A DNA stretch of 64,000 nucleotides from Gabonibacter massiliensis (lineage in GTDB: Bacteria; Bacteroidota; Bacteroidia; Bacteroidales; Marinifilaceae), in the NCBI GenBank assembly GCA_001487125.1, contig LN913011.1, positions 248,001-312,000 on the forward strand. Direction: 5' to 3'. Position 1 is the first letter of the stretch; each line of letters opens with the position of its first letter. Below, one piece after another: positions 28,512 to 36,956 of this stretch. A program made the position numbers and the translations under genes. The notes beneath the pieces were generated by a model. It did no database searches, was not told where the DNA came from, and saw only the letters and a program-made list of their open reading frames with translations.

Positions 28512-28541
28512 TTTGTTTTATCGAATAAAATGGTATTTTTG
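28512..28541 (+). promoter_or_regulatory. Promoter for the DUF721 gene
   Basis: TTTG at 28512-28515, 18 bases, then TATTTTTG at 28534-28541. This overlaps the end of recF, so the following gene can be expressed on its own. Confidence 0.5.
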
Positions 28542-28606
28542 CAAGTTAGAAAGTCTTGGGTATTTGCATCCGTGTAATCCCTTTGGCTTATAATTAAAAA
28601 TACGTC

Positions 28607-28897
28607 GTGAAGCAAGGCAAAACATTGAAGATGGATGAGTTGATGAGACTTTATTTGAAACAGATGGGATTAACTCAACGTTTCAAAGAGAGAGAAGTAT
28701 GTCAACTTTGGCCGGAGGTGGTAGGGGGAATGATAGCCTCGAAAACAAAAAATTTGCGGATGGTCGATGGCAAGCTTTTTGTTAGCTTCTCCTCGTCTGT
28801 CGTAAAGAATGAAATCCTGTTGGTTAAAGAAGGGCTGTTAAAAGCTTTGAATGACCGGGTAGGTGAAGGTGTTGTAAAAGAGTTGATTGTGTCCTGA
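28607..28897 (+). CDS. DUF721 / DciA-like protein
   Basis: A 96-residue basic protein of the DUF721 family, with the usual VCQLWPEVVGGMIASKTKNLRMVDGKLFVSFSSSVVKNEILLVKE core split over ~25-75. DciA members help load the replicative helicase in many bacteria lacking DnaC. The start is uncertain: I use the GTG at 28607, but the ATG at 28631 would give an 88-residue protein. Position after recF is typical in Bacteroidales. Confidence 0.8.
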   Translation: MKQGKTLKMDELMRLYLKQMGLTQRFKEREVCQLWPEVVGGMIASKTKNLRMVDGKLFVSFSSSVVKNEILLVKEGLLKALNDRVGEGVVKELIVS

Positions 28898-28919
28898 AAA
28901 GGAGTTAAAAGAAGTATAA

Positions 28920-30716
28920 ATGAAATTAATTAATTCGGGAGATTTATTGCCTATGCGCGGATTTAATCCTTTCGGTAATAGTTTGATGGCAAGATTGGTC
29001 ATGTATATTTTGCGATTGAACAAATTAAATAAACTCTGTTCGAAAGTATACGATGATAATCCTGAAGTTTTTCTTGATAGTTTAATTGATACATTGGGAG
29101 TCACGGTTGAGATCAGCGATGAGGATTTGCAGAAGATTCCGGAGGCGGGTCCTTTTATAACGGTGTCAAACCATCCTTTCGGCGGATTGGACGGGATAAT
29201 CTTGGTAAAAATATTGAGTAAAATTCGTCCCGATTATAAAGTATTGGCCAATTTTTTGTTAAAAAAGATCGTCCCGATACAGGAATATTTTTTGGGAATG
29301 GAACCTCGGGAAGAGCAACGTATGAATGTTAAATCGGGAGGACTGAAAGAGGCTATGCGCCATGTACTGTCGGGCAAGCCTTTAGGAGTTTTCCCTGCCG
29401 GGGATGTTTCTTCTTATCAACCGGATTCCAATCACGTGGAGGATCCGGAATGGAATTTGCCCGCGTTAAAGCTGATTAAAATGGCAAAGGTTCCCGTTGT
29501 GCCGATCTATTTCAAAGGTTCCAATAGCTTGTTATTTTACCTGCTGGGGTTGATCCATCCGATGCTGCGTAACGTGAAATTGCCCTCTGAATTATTGAAT
29601 AAAAAAAATCGGGTAGTGAAATTGCGTATCGGGAATCCTATATCGGTAGAAAGTCAGAATTCGTTTCACGATATAGTACAATACGGTAAGTTTCTGAGAG
29701 CAAAGACCTATTTATTAGGATCTTCGTTGGAGGTAAAGAAATTTTTTATAAAATCGCAAAAAGCTATGCCAAAAGCAGAACCGATCGCGGCGGAAATTGA
29801 AAATAATGTATTGAAAAAAGAGATAGCCGACATTGCAGAGGATTATCTTTTGTTTACGATGAAGAACTATGACATTTATTGTTCCCCGTCGGTAAAGATT
29901 CCTAATGTTTTGAATGAGATCGGTCGTTTGAGGGAAGTGACGTTCCGGGCTGTAGGTGAAGGGACAAATCGTAGTATTGATTTGGACGAGTATGATTTGT
30001 ATTACTATCACCTGTTTATTTGGGATAAAGAGGAAGAAAAAATCGTGGGTGCGTACCGGGTCGGTAAGGGGAAAGAGATCGTCGATCGTTACGGGATGAA
30101 AGGTTTCTATATCAACTCTTTGTTTAAAATGAGAAAAGAGATGTTGCCTGTTCTGTACGAGTCTATCGAGTTGGGACGCTCGTTTATCACGGAAGCATAT
30201 CAACGTAAGCCTCTTCCTCTATTTATGTTATGGAAAGGCATCCTTTACTTTTTGTTGAAAAATCCGGAATATCGTTATCTGATAGGTCCGGTAACTATTA
30301 GCGGGAAATACACGGAAGTATCTAAAGAGCTGATCATGAAATTTATCATGGCTAATCATTATAATTACGATTTGGCGCGTTACGTGCTGCCGCGTTCCAA
30401 ATACTTGGTGGGTACGAATGAACCCGGAATTCAGGTTATGCTTGATGTGGCTCACAAGGATATTGGCGTGTTGGACAAGATGATCGGAGATATAGAGCCT
30501 TCGAGTGACAAATTACCTGTGTTACTGAAAAAATATATCTCGTTGAATGCGAAAATTATAGGATTCAATATTGATCCGAAATTTAATATGTGTTTGGACG
30601 GTTTGTTAATTTTAGATATTTTTGACGTTCCAATGAAAACGATCGAATCTTTATCGAAGGAAATTAACGATGAAACTATTCTGACGCGTTTCTCGTCAGA
30701 TAATGTAGATATTTGA
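28920..30716 (+). CDS. Fused acyltransferase, OlsF/GlsAB-like aminolipid synthase
   Basis: A 598-residue fusion. The N-terminal ~260 residues are a PlsC-type O-acyltransferase with NHPFGGLD (84-91) and the FPAGDVSSY motif. The C-terminal half is an OlsB-like GNAT acyltransferase (IVGAYRVGKG, YINSLF, ELGRSFI, KGILYFLLKNPEYRYLIGPV). The same order occurs in OlsF of Flavobacterium, which makes ornithine lipid from the amino acid; Bacteroides GlsB and GlsA, which make glycine lipids, are separate proteins. Which amino acid is used here cannot be told from sequence. The protein should sit on the inner membrane. A LysE exporter gene follows after 13 bases. Confidence 0.85.
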   Translation: MKLINSGDLLPMRGFNPFGNSLMARLVMYILRLNKLNKLCSKVYDDNPEVFLDSLIDTLGVTVEISDEDLQKIPEAGPFITVSNHPFGGLDGIILVKILSKIRPDYKVLANFLLKKIVPIQEYFLGMEPREEQRMNVKSGGLKEAMRHVLSGKPLGVFPAGDVSSYQPDSNHVEDPEWNLPALKLIKMAKVPVVPIYFKGSNSLLFYLLGLIHPMLRNVKLPSELLNKKNRVVKLRIGNPISVESQNSFHDIVQYGKFLRAKTYLLGSSLEVKKFFIKSQKAMPKAEPIAAEIENNVLKKEIADIAEDYLLFTMKNYDIYCSPSVKIPNVLNEIGRLREVTFRAVGEGTNRSIDLDEYDLYYYHLFIWDKEEEKIVGAYRVGKGKEIVDRYGMKGFYINSLFKMRKEMLPVLYESIELGRSFITEAYQRKPLPLFMLWKGILYFLLKNPEYRYLIGPVTISGKYTEVSKELIMKFIMANHYNYDLARYVLPRSKYLVGTNEPGIQVMLDVAHKDIGVLDKMIGDIEPSSDKLPVLLKKYISLNAKIIGFNIDPKFNMCLDGLLILDIFDVPMKTIESLSKEINDETILTRFSSDNVDI

Positions 30717-30729
30717 AATAAAAGAAGGC

Positions 30730-31389
30730 ATGTACGATATAATCTATCTTTTTAAAGGTATGTTAGTAGGGTTGATGGTGTCGATCCCCTTGGGACCGAT
30801 GGGGGTGTTGATTATTCAGAAAACGCTGCATAAAGGGGCTTTGTCCGGTTTTATAGCTGGAATGGGAGCCGCTTCGGCAGACTTTTTTTATGCTTCGGTA
30901 GCTGCTTTCGGATTAGGATATGTGATTAGTACGGTACAAACTCATGAATTGTTATTGCAGATTATCGGGGGAATATTTTTAATCGTTATCGGGTTGAAGA
31001 TTTATTTCGATAACCCGATCCGTCAGATCAAGCAAAAGCGTAACGGACGGGTGAGTAAGAAAGGCTTATTGGGAGATTATATTTCTCTTTTTTTTCTGAC
31101 GGTTTCCAATCCGATCACCATTGTCGTGTTTATGGCTGTATTTGCCGGAATGTCGGTGTTCGGGGAGTCTGCCTCTGTTTTAGGTGAATTGTTGGTTGTG
31201 GTCGGGGTGTTGTTGGGAGGCGGTGTTTGGTGGTATACGCTTTCGACCTTAGTGAATATTTTCAGAAAGAAATTCCGTTTACGGGTACTGGTGACCATCA
31301 ATCGGGTTTCGGGTTTAATTATTGCCATTTTGGGAGCTTTGGTTATTCTGGCTGCTTTTCAGCCTTTTAAATCGATGTTGCCGATGTGA
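30730..31389 (+). CDS. LysE-family transporter
   Basis: A 219-residue inner-membrane protein with about six transmembrane helices. The first is preceded by GMLVGLMVSIPLGPMGVLIIQKTLHKG, the conserved LysE/RhtB start. Members export amino acids or similar small molecules. It lies 13 bases after the aminolipid synthase gene and is probably co-transcribed with it; a shared role is possible but not shown. Confidence 0.88.
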   Translation: MYDIIYLFKGMLVGLMVSIPLGPMGVLIIQKTLHKGALSGFIAGMGAASADFFYASVAAFGLGYVISTVQTHELLLQIIGGIFLIVIGLKIYFDNPIRQIKQKRNGRVSKKGLLGDYISLFFLTVSNPITIVVFMAVFAGMSVFGESASVLGELLVVVGVLLGGGVWWYTLSTLVNIFRKKFRLRVLVTINRVSGLIIAILGALVILAAFQPFKSMLPM

Positions 31390-31397
31390 TCGCTTGC

Positions 31398-32450
31398 TTA
31401 TTTCCGTTTGTAAAAATGACGTGAATCCCCCCATGCACCGTACATGACCTGGCAACCGCTTCGACGTATACTGGCTTCGAGATTTCTCATGGACTCATCG
31501 GCTCCTTCATGGGTACCGGGTTTATTCTCGTATAATTTGTAAAGTGTTCGGTTGGACGTCGGGGTAATATTGGGCATGACCACGTTCGCTCCGATTTGCA
31601 TGGCTTTTTCCCTGCCTTCCGGTGCGATGGCCTGTAAAGCCGTGGTCGCCGCTATATTAATATCGGGCATGAGAATGCGCAATAAGGCAATCATATGTAA
31701 GGACAGCCTTAAACGTTCCGGTAAGGACAACAATCCGTGGCGATGAGCATAAAGGGGTGTTTCCCGGTGTTCCAGGTAAGGTCCCATGCCTACCATATCG
31801 ATATCCATGGACTGGAGAAGAAGCAAATCGTTCGCGAGATCTTCCAAGGTCTGAAAAGGTAGTCCGATCATGACTCCCGTACCTGTTTGGTAACCGCATT
31901 GCTGTAAATATTCGATGCATTTTAGTCTTGCGGCGTGTGAGTGCAGTGCGTTATTCGGATGAATTTTGGAATAAAGGTTTGGATTCGAGGTCTCGAATCG
32001 GAGTAGATAGCGATGAGCTCCGGCGTCGAACCAGCGCTGATAGGTTTCCCGACTCTGTTCTCCCAATGATAGCGTAATACCCAATTCGTTGTTACTTCTC
32101 TGTTTAATCTCTTTCAGCAAATGTTCAACGCGTCGGACGAACGAGGAATCATTGCGTTCTCCGCCCTGTAGCACGATGGACCCGAATCGGTGAGTATACG
32201 CGAAATCTGCGGCTTCCAATATCTCCTGATCGGTAAGTGTATAACGGGCTGTTCCGGTGTTCGATTTTCTGATCCCGCAATAAAAGCAGTCTTTGATGCA
32301 GATGTTGGATATCTCTATCAGGCCGCGCAAATAAACCCCGTTCCCGATATATGTTGTTCTTATTTTTTCGGCTTCATCGTAAAGATTTTCTTCTTCCTTG
32401 CCCGAGCAGGAGAGTCTGTATACCAAATCAGAAATAGCGTATTTTTCCAC
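31398..32450 (-). CDS. hydE: [FeFe] hydrogenase maturase HydE (radical SAM)
   Basis: HydE helps build the diiron subcluster of the H-cluster. The radical SAM CxxxCxxC motif is visible in ISNICIKDCFYCGIRKSN, followed by the family motifs GSIVLQGGE and PFQTLEDL. I set the start at the GTG at 32450: a promoter -7 box lies at 32476-32483, inside a longer open frame that would otherwise overlap the opposite gene. This gives 350 residues, the usual HydE length. BioB and PylB are relatives but the N-terminal pattern and the hydrogenase genes in the window favour HydE. HydF and HydG are not seen here. Confidence 0.92.
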   Translation of the reverse strand: MEKYAISDLVYRLSCSGKEEENLYDEAEKIRTTYIGNGVYLRGLIEISNICIKDCFYCGIRKSNTGTARYTLTDQEILEAADFAYTHRFGSIVLQGGERNDSSFVRRVEHLLKEIKQRSNNELGITLSLGEQSRETYQRWFDAGAHRYLLRFETSNPNLYSKIHPNNALHSHAARLKCIEYLQQCGYQTGTGVMIGLPFQTLEDLANDLLLLQSMDIDMVGMGPYLEHRETPLYAHRHGLLSLPERLRLSLHMIALLRILMPDINIAATTALQAIAPEGREKAMQIGANVVMPNITPTSNRTLYKLYENKPGTHEGADESMRNLEASIRRSGCQVMYGAWGDSRHFYKRK

Positions 32451-32475
32451 CGTGCTTTGTTTTTGTTCGATATCG

Positions 32476-32483
32476 CAAAGGTA
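32476..32483 (-). promoter_or_regulatory. Promoter -7 box for hydE
   Basis: Read leftward, TACCTTTG matches TAnnTTTG. Transcription would start near 32469, about 20 bases before the GTG at 32450, which decides that start. Confidence 0.55.
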
Positions 32484-32512
32484 AGAAAAAGCCGGGATAT
32501 AAAATATTTTGC

Positions 32513-32520
32513 TAAATTTG
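32513..32520 (+). promoter_or_regulatory. Promoter -7 box for the 909-residue gene
   Basis: TAAATTTG matches TAnnTTTG, 22 bases before the ATG at 32542 and back to back with the hydE promoter. Confidence 0.5.
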
Positions 32521-32541
32521 TTCTCGTAAAGTTTTTCGGAT

Positions 32542-35271
32542 ATGGCCAAGAAAATCGTACTGATCCTTTTGGGAGTTTTATTGATGGGATGTATCGTTTG
32601 GATCCTGTGGAGGGTAAATGAACGGGAACAAGGTTCGGATGTTCCGAAAGAGGCATTTATTCCCAATAATTCGGCCGTGGTGTTGAATGTTCGCGCCGAT
32701 GTGAGCTTATCGCCTCGATTGAAAGAAGCGTTTGCGACTGAATGGGCTAACTATCAGAAAAGTATATTTTACAGGAGCATCGATACCTTGCAAAAATTGA
32801 AATTGACGGAAAACACGTCGTGGGTTTTGGCGTTAAGGCGGGAAGGAAAGAAAAGTGTCCGTTTTTTGTATATTTTGAATCGGGTTCCGGCGGCTTCGCG
32901 AAGCGAGGTGATTCGTTTTTTGGCGGATTACTACGCGAAATCGGGGCTTAAAGAACGTTCATACGATAAATTTAAGATTTACTCTTTAAGAGATAAGGAG
33001 ACGGAAGTTTATTTTACCGTGGTGGGCGGCATGGTTTTATTGTCGGATTCCGAATTATATTTGGAAGACGCGTTGAAACAGATTGGTGAGGATAAAAAAA
33101 ACGATCCGGAGAGTATACCTGTATATAAAAATATAACCCGTTATTTTTCGGAAACGGCAGGGATGAATATTTTTTTAAATACTTCTTGTTTTTCGGATGT
33201 ATGGCCCCTGTACATGAGCCGGAATGTTGTTTCTCCTCGTTTGGATCCAACCAAATGGTTCAAATGGGGAGCTTTGGACGGAGAAATTCAATCTGACGGG
33301 ATCGGTTTTAATGGTTTCATGTATTATGGCGGAATGAAAGCCACGTTCCTGAATGTTTTTAAGGGGCAACAACCGATGGCTTCCCGTATCGAAGGAGTTA
33401 TTCCTTCCGGCGTGAATGCCGTTACGGTCTTGAACTTAAGCGATACGAGAGCTTATCTGACGGCATTGGAAACGTTTCGTCACAAGGCAGGTATTATTGA
33501 ACACGCGAGGAAAAGAAAATCGGAGTTCACCCGGCTGTTCGGAGAGGAAGTGGAGGCGAGTTGGAGGGAATTGCTACAGGGAGAGTTTGCCAAAGGCGTA
33601 TTTTCCTATGATCCGGAAAACAAGGAAGAAGAAGGCTTCGTGATGGTATATTTGAAGTCCGGCAGTTTGGGACGGGCTTTATTGAAAAATATGCTTGGGA
33701 ACTATGCCGTTAAGGTTAATATAAATGAAGCTTCTCTCGAGAGAACGACCGCTTTGGATCAGGAGAAAAAAGTTGCGTATTATAAAATGCCCGTGACGGA
33801 TTTTGCCGGGGTATTGTGGGGATATATATGGGATGGTGTACCTTCTCGCTTTGCCATGATTCAGGATAATTATTTGATATTGGCTTCTTCCGAATCGGTC
33901 ATACGACGTTTTGCAGAGAACTATATGCGACGTCTGAATGTTCAGGATATGGATTGGTACAAGAAGACCCGGGTGAAGATGTCTGCCAAATACAACTGGA
34001 TGTATCTGGCGGAAACGGGAGGTATGTATCCTTTCTATCGGGATATGGCGAATGATGGCTTGAAGGATTTTCTGACTCAAAATAAAGAACGTTTAGATGT
34101 GTTTTCTTCGTTCGGTTTACAGTGGATCAGTGAAGACGAGATGTTGTATCAAAGCGTTTTCCTGAATACGGAAAAAGTCGAGCAGCCGCCGGCACAAGTC
34201 GTTTGGCAAACGAAATTAGACGCTAAACTCACGATGAAACCTGTGGTTGTCGTTAATCATAATAATGGGGAGAGGGAATTGTTTGTACAAGATGACTCCC
34301 GTACCGTCTATTTGATTAACGATATGGGAAGGATTCTATGGAAACTGCCGATAGACGGAAAGATTAATAGTGAGGTGTATCAAGTTGATTTTTATAAAAA
34401 CGGGAAATTGCAATATCTTTTCTCTACCTCGGAAAAGCTTTACCTGATCGATCGGAATGGAAATTATTTACCTCGTTATCCTCTGGCATTTAAGAGTTCA
34501 TGCCCTTCCGGTATAACGGTTTATGATTACGATAACGACCGAAATTATCGGGTGTTCGCTCCCTGTGCAGACCGGAAAATATATTTGTATGAGTTATCCG
34601 GAGATCTCGTTGAGGGGTGGAGTCAGCCTCAAAGTGATAATGATCCGGTTTCTAAAGTATACTATTTCAGAGTTGCGGATAAAGATTATATCGTGTTTGC
34701 CGATCGATATCGAATCTATATTTTGGATCGAAGAGGACGGGAACGGGTAAAGGTGCAAACTTTATACGATCTGCTCCCGGGAACGGTGATTTACTTGACG
34801 GGAAAGGAGCAGAATGAATCTTTGGTTTTTGGAAGTGCCGGAGGCGAATTGCAGTTTGTTGATTTTAATGGAGCATCCCGGTCGTTGAAACCGGATAAAA
34901 TTACGGCCGGCTATCTGTTTAATGTAGCCGATACGGATGGAGACGGAAATGATGATTTCATATTTTCGAACGGAGAGCATGTATACGTGTATGACCGGAA
35001 CGGTAAGGTGTTATGGGAAACAGGAGTGAAAGAGGGACGGTTGGGCTTTCCTTACGTGTATCGTTTTTCAGCCCGTGATACGCGTGTGGGAACATTGGAT
35101 GGATCTCATTCAGAATTGTATTTGTTGGACAAAGGGAGTCAGTCGAACGGTTTTCCGATTACCGGGACGTCTGCTTTTTCTATCGTATTTCAAAATACCG
35201 GAAAGGTAGGTTTTTACCTCTATGTAGGAAGCGAGAACGATAGTTTATTAAAATACCGGTTTATAAGATAA
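32542..35271 (+). CDS. Membrane-anchored beta-propeller protein, unknown function
   Basis: A 909-residue protein anchored by one N-terminal helix (KIVLILLGVLLMGCIVWILW). Residues ~30-550 have no recognised domain. From ~560 on there are repeated beta units with Tyr-Ile-Asp-type strands (VYLINDMGR, LYLIDRNGNY, IYLYELSGD, IYILDRRGR, VYVYDRNGK), as in PQQ/WD-like propellers, and one calcium-binding-like DTDGDGNDDF. It likely acts in the periplasm. It is followed by a lipoprotein and an outer-membrane protein gene. I do not recognise the family. Confidence 0.8.
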   Translation: MAKKIVLILLGVLLMGCIVWILWRVNEREQGSDVPKEAFIPNNSAVVLNVRADVSLSPRLKEAFATEWANYQKSIFYRSIDTLQKLKLTENTSWVLALRREGKKSVRFLYILNRVPAASRSEVIRFLADYYAKSGLKERSYDKFKIYSLRDKETEVYFTVVGGMVLLSDSELYLEDALKQIGEDKKNDPESIPVYKNITRYFSETAGMNIFLNTSCFSDVWPLYMSRNVVSPRLDPTKWFKWGALDGEIQSDGIGFNGFMYYGGMKATFLNVFKGQQPMASRIEGVIPSGVNAVTVLNLSDTRAYLTALETFRHKAGIIEHARKRKSEFTRLFGEEVEASWRELLQGEFAKGVFSYDPENKEEEGFVMVYLKSGSLGRALLKNMLGNYAVKVNINEASLERTTALDQEKKVAYYKMPVTDFAGVLWGYIWDGVPSRFAMIQDNYLILASSESVIRRFAENYMRRLNVQDMDWYKKTRVKMSAKYNWMYLAETGGMYPFYRDMANDGLKDFLTQNKERLDVFSSFGLQWISEDEMLYQSVFLNTEKVEQPPAQVVWQTKLDAKLTMKPVVVVNHNNGERELFVQDDSRTVYLINDMGRILWKLPIDGKINSEVYQVDFYKNGKLQYLFSTSEKLYLIDRNGNYLPRYPLAFKSSCPSGITVYDYDNDRNYRVFAPCADRKIYLYELSGDLVEGWSQPQSDNDPVSKVYYFRVADKDYIVFADRYRIYILDRRGRERVKVQTLYDLLPGTVIYLTGKEQNESLVFGSAGGELQFVDFNGASRSLKPDKITAGYLFNVADTDGDGNDDFIFSNGEHVYVYDRNGKVLWETGVKEGRLGFPYVYRFSARDTRVGTLDGSHSELYLLDKGSQSNGFPITGTSAFSIVFQNTGKVGFYLYVGSENDSLLKYRFIR

Positions 35272-35284
35272 TATTTTTAACATC

Positions 35285-35318
35285 TTTGATATTTCTTTTG
35301 ATTTTATACTTATATTTG
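35285..35318 (+). promoter_or_regulatory. Promoter for the lipoprotein gene
   Basis: TTTG at 35285-35288, 22 bases, TATATTTG at 35311-35318. It would drive the lipoprotein and DUF5723 genes, about 33 bases before the ATG at 35358. Confidence 0.5.
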
Positions 35319-35357
35319 TTTTCTAAGAAGTATTAAGTATAATAATAACTGTAATTT

Positions 35358-36938
35358 ATGACAAAAGTGTGTGTGTGGAAACACTACCTGATAATCGCAT
35401 TATTGGGTATGTGTATTATTTCTTGTGGCGATTCGGAGCTTTTTAACTCGGACAAAATGACCGAAGCTATCGAATGGGAGCCTGATTTTATACTGCCGGT
35501 AGGACATGGGAATTATACCATGTGGGATTTATTGAATCCTTATGATCCGGAAGAGTCGATGATCGAACGTGATAACCGGATTATCATTAATTACGAAGAA
35601 AAAGAGATCGTGCGTTTGGAAGCGAAAGATTTCTGGGATATGCCGGAACAACAAATTTCGTTGAACACAAATCTTATTTTATCTTTAACTCCAATTACCG
35701 GGAATTTACCCGGGGACATTCATATCCCCGGTCAGGGGGGTGAGGCTCATTTTGATTTCGGAGAAATCGGAAAACTCTCCTTTCTTTCGGCCAAGGTAAG
35801 GTTTTCCGGGGAGCTTCCGGCTTGTTCCTTTAGTTATGTCGTAACGTTGACCCTGCCCGACGTGCAAGATGAGGCAGGTAATCCTTTTAGGATGGAACGC
35901 GTTGTAAACGCGAATCAAGCGGGTATCTTTTTCGAAGATCGGGAGTTGGAGTTCGATATGAGTGAGGAGAGCGACCGGATTCGTTATCGGATCGACTTTT
36001 TTATTCCGAAAGATCAAGAGGTGGAAATAGCGGCCGGGGAGTCCTTGAAGTTGGAATTTTTATTATCTGACGTCGTGTTCCATAAGGTTATCGGGCAGAT
36101 AAATCCTCCGATGATCCCTATTGATCCGGGATGTTTTGAAATGAATATCGATTTTTGGAATGATATAACGGGTGATTTTTATTTTGCGGATCCCTCGTTG
36201 AAATTGATTTTGAAGAGCCGGGGAATTGATATCCCGATTAAACTGGATCCTGCTTTTATAGCTTATAAAGAAGGAGAAACAAGACACTTCACGGGAGGAC
36301 CGCTTCTCTTCGATACGTTTAATGAGACGGGCGAAACGGTAAACGAAAAGGGGTATACGAAGGATAATTCCAATGTGGACGAATTACTTTCCCTACCGCC
36401 TAAAGATTCCGTTGCGTATAGCGGTAATATAATAATTAATGAAGGAGGGGTGCAAACAGCGTGTGTCATTGAGGAAAACGCGGAACTATCGGCCGATGTG
36501 AAAGTGGAGATACCGCTTTACTTTAGCGCCGAGAATCTTACTTTCCGGGATACCATTAAAGATATAGATTTGGATAATCCGGACCAGATTAAAAAGATGG
36601 CCTTGATTTTAAGGGCCAAGAACGGTACTCCTTTGAAAATCGGGGTAAAGGAGTTCTTGATGGTGGATGAGAATTTTCAGGAGGTAGACCGGATCAATGC
36701 GGATGAATTGATCGATGTGCCGGAGATCGATGCCGACGGTAATGTCATTGCCGTAAAGGAGGGGGAACATATCGTGGAGCTGTCCGAGACCAATATAGAT
36801 AATTTGGAACGAACGAAACATCTGATATTGATCGCCAGCATGATGACAGCCGGTGACGGACAAATTCCGGTAGAAGTGAAAGCGGACGCCAAACTTGAAT
36901 TGAAAGTGTTAGTGAAGGTCAAACTCGGTATCAAGTAA
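35358..36938 (+). CDS. Large exported lipoprotein, unknown function
   Basis: A 526-residue protein with a lipoprotein signal peptide ending in LGMCIISCGDSE, so Cys ~23 should be lipidated. The acidic residues after the Cys are common in surface-exposed Bacteroidota lipoproteins. The rest is beta-rich with no known domain. It is 18 bases from the next gene, a DUF5723 outer-membrane protein, so they probably work together. Confidence 0.82.
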   Translation: MTKVCVWKHYLIIALLGMCIISCGDSELFNSDKMTEAIEWEPDFILPVGHGNYTMWDLLNPYDPEESMIERDNRIIINYEEKEIVRLEAKDFWDMPEQQISLNTNLILSLTPITGNLPGDIHIPGQGGEAHFDFGEIGKLSFLSAKVRFSGELPACSFSYVVTLTLPDVQDEAGNPFRMERVVNANQAGIFFEDRELEFDMSEESDRIRYRIDFFIPKDQEVEIAAGESLKLEFLLSDVVFHKVIGQINPPMIPIDPGCFEMNIDFWNDITGDFYFADPSLKLILKSRGIDIPIKLDPAFIAYKEGETRHFTGGPLLFDTFNETGETVNEKGYTKDNSNVDELLSLPPKDSVAYSGNIIINEGGVQTACVIEENAELSADVKVEIPLYFSAENLTFRDTIKDIDLDNPDQIKKMALILRAKNGTPLKIGVKEFLMVDENFQEVDRINADELIDVPEIDADGNVIAVKEGEHIVELSETNIDNLERTKHLILIASMMTAGDGQIPVEVKADAKLELKVLVKVKLGIK

Positions 36939-36956
36939 GATTAAAATGTATCCAAA

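Noticed and set aside
32451-32666. N-terminal extension of hydE
   Set aside because: It overlaps a gene on the other strand, carries two promoter boxes and has no HydE similarity.
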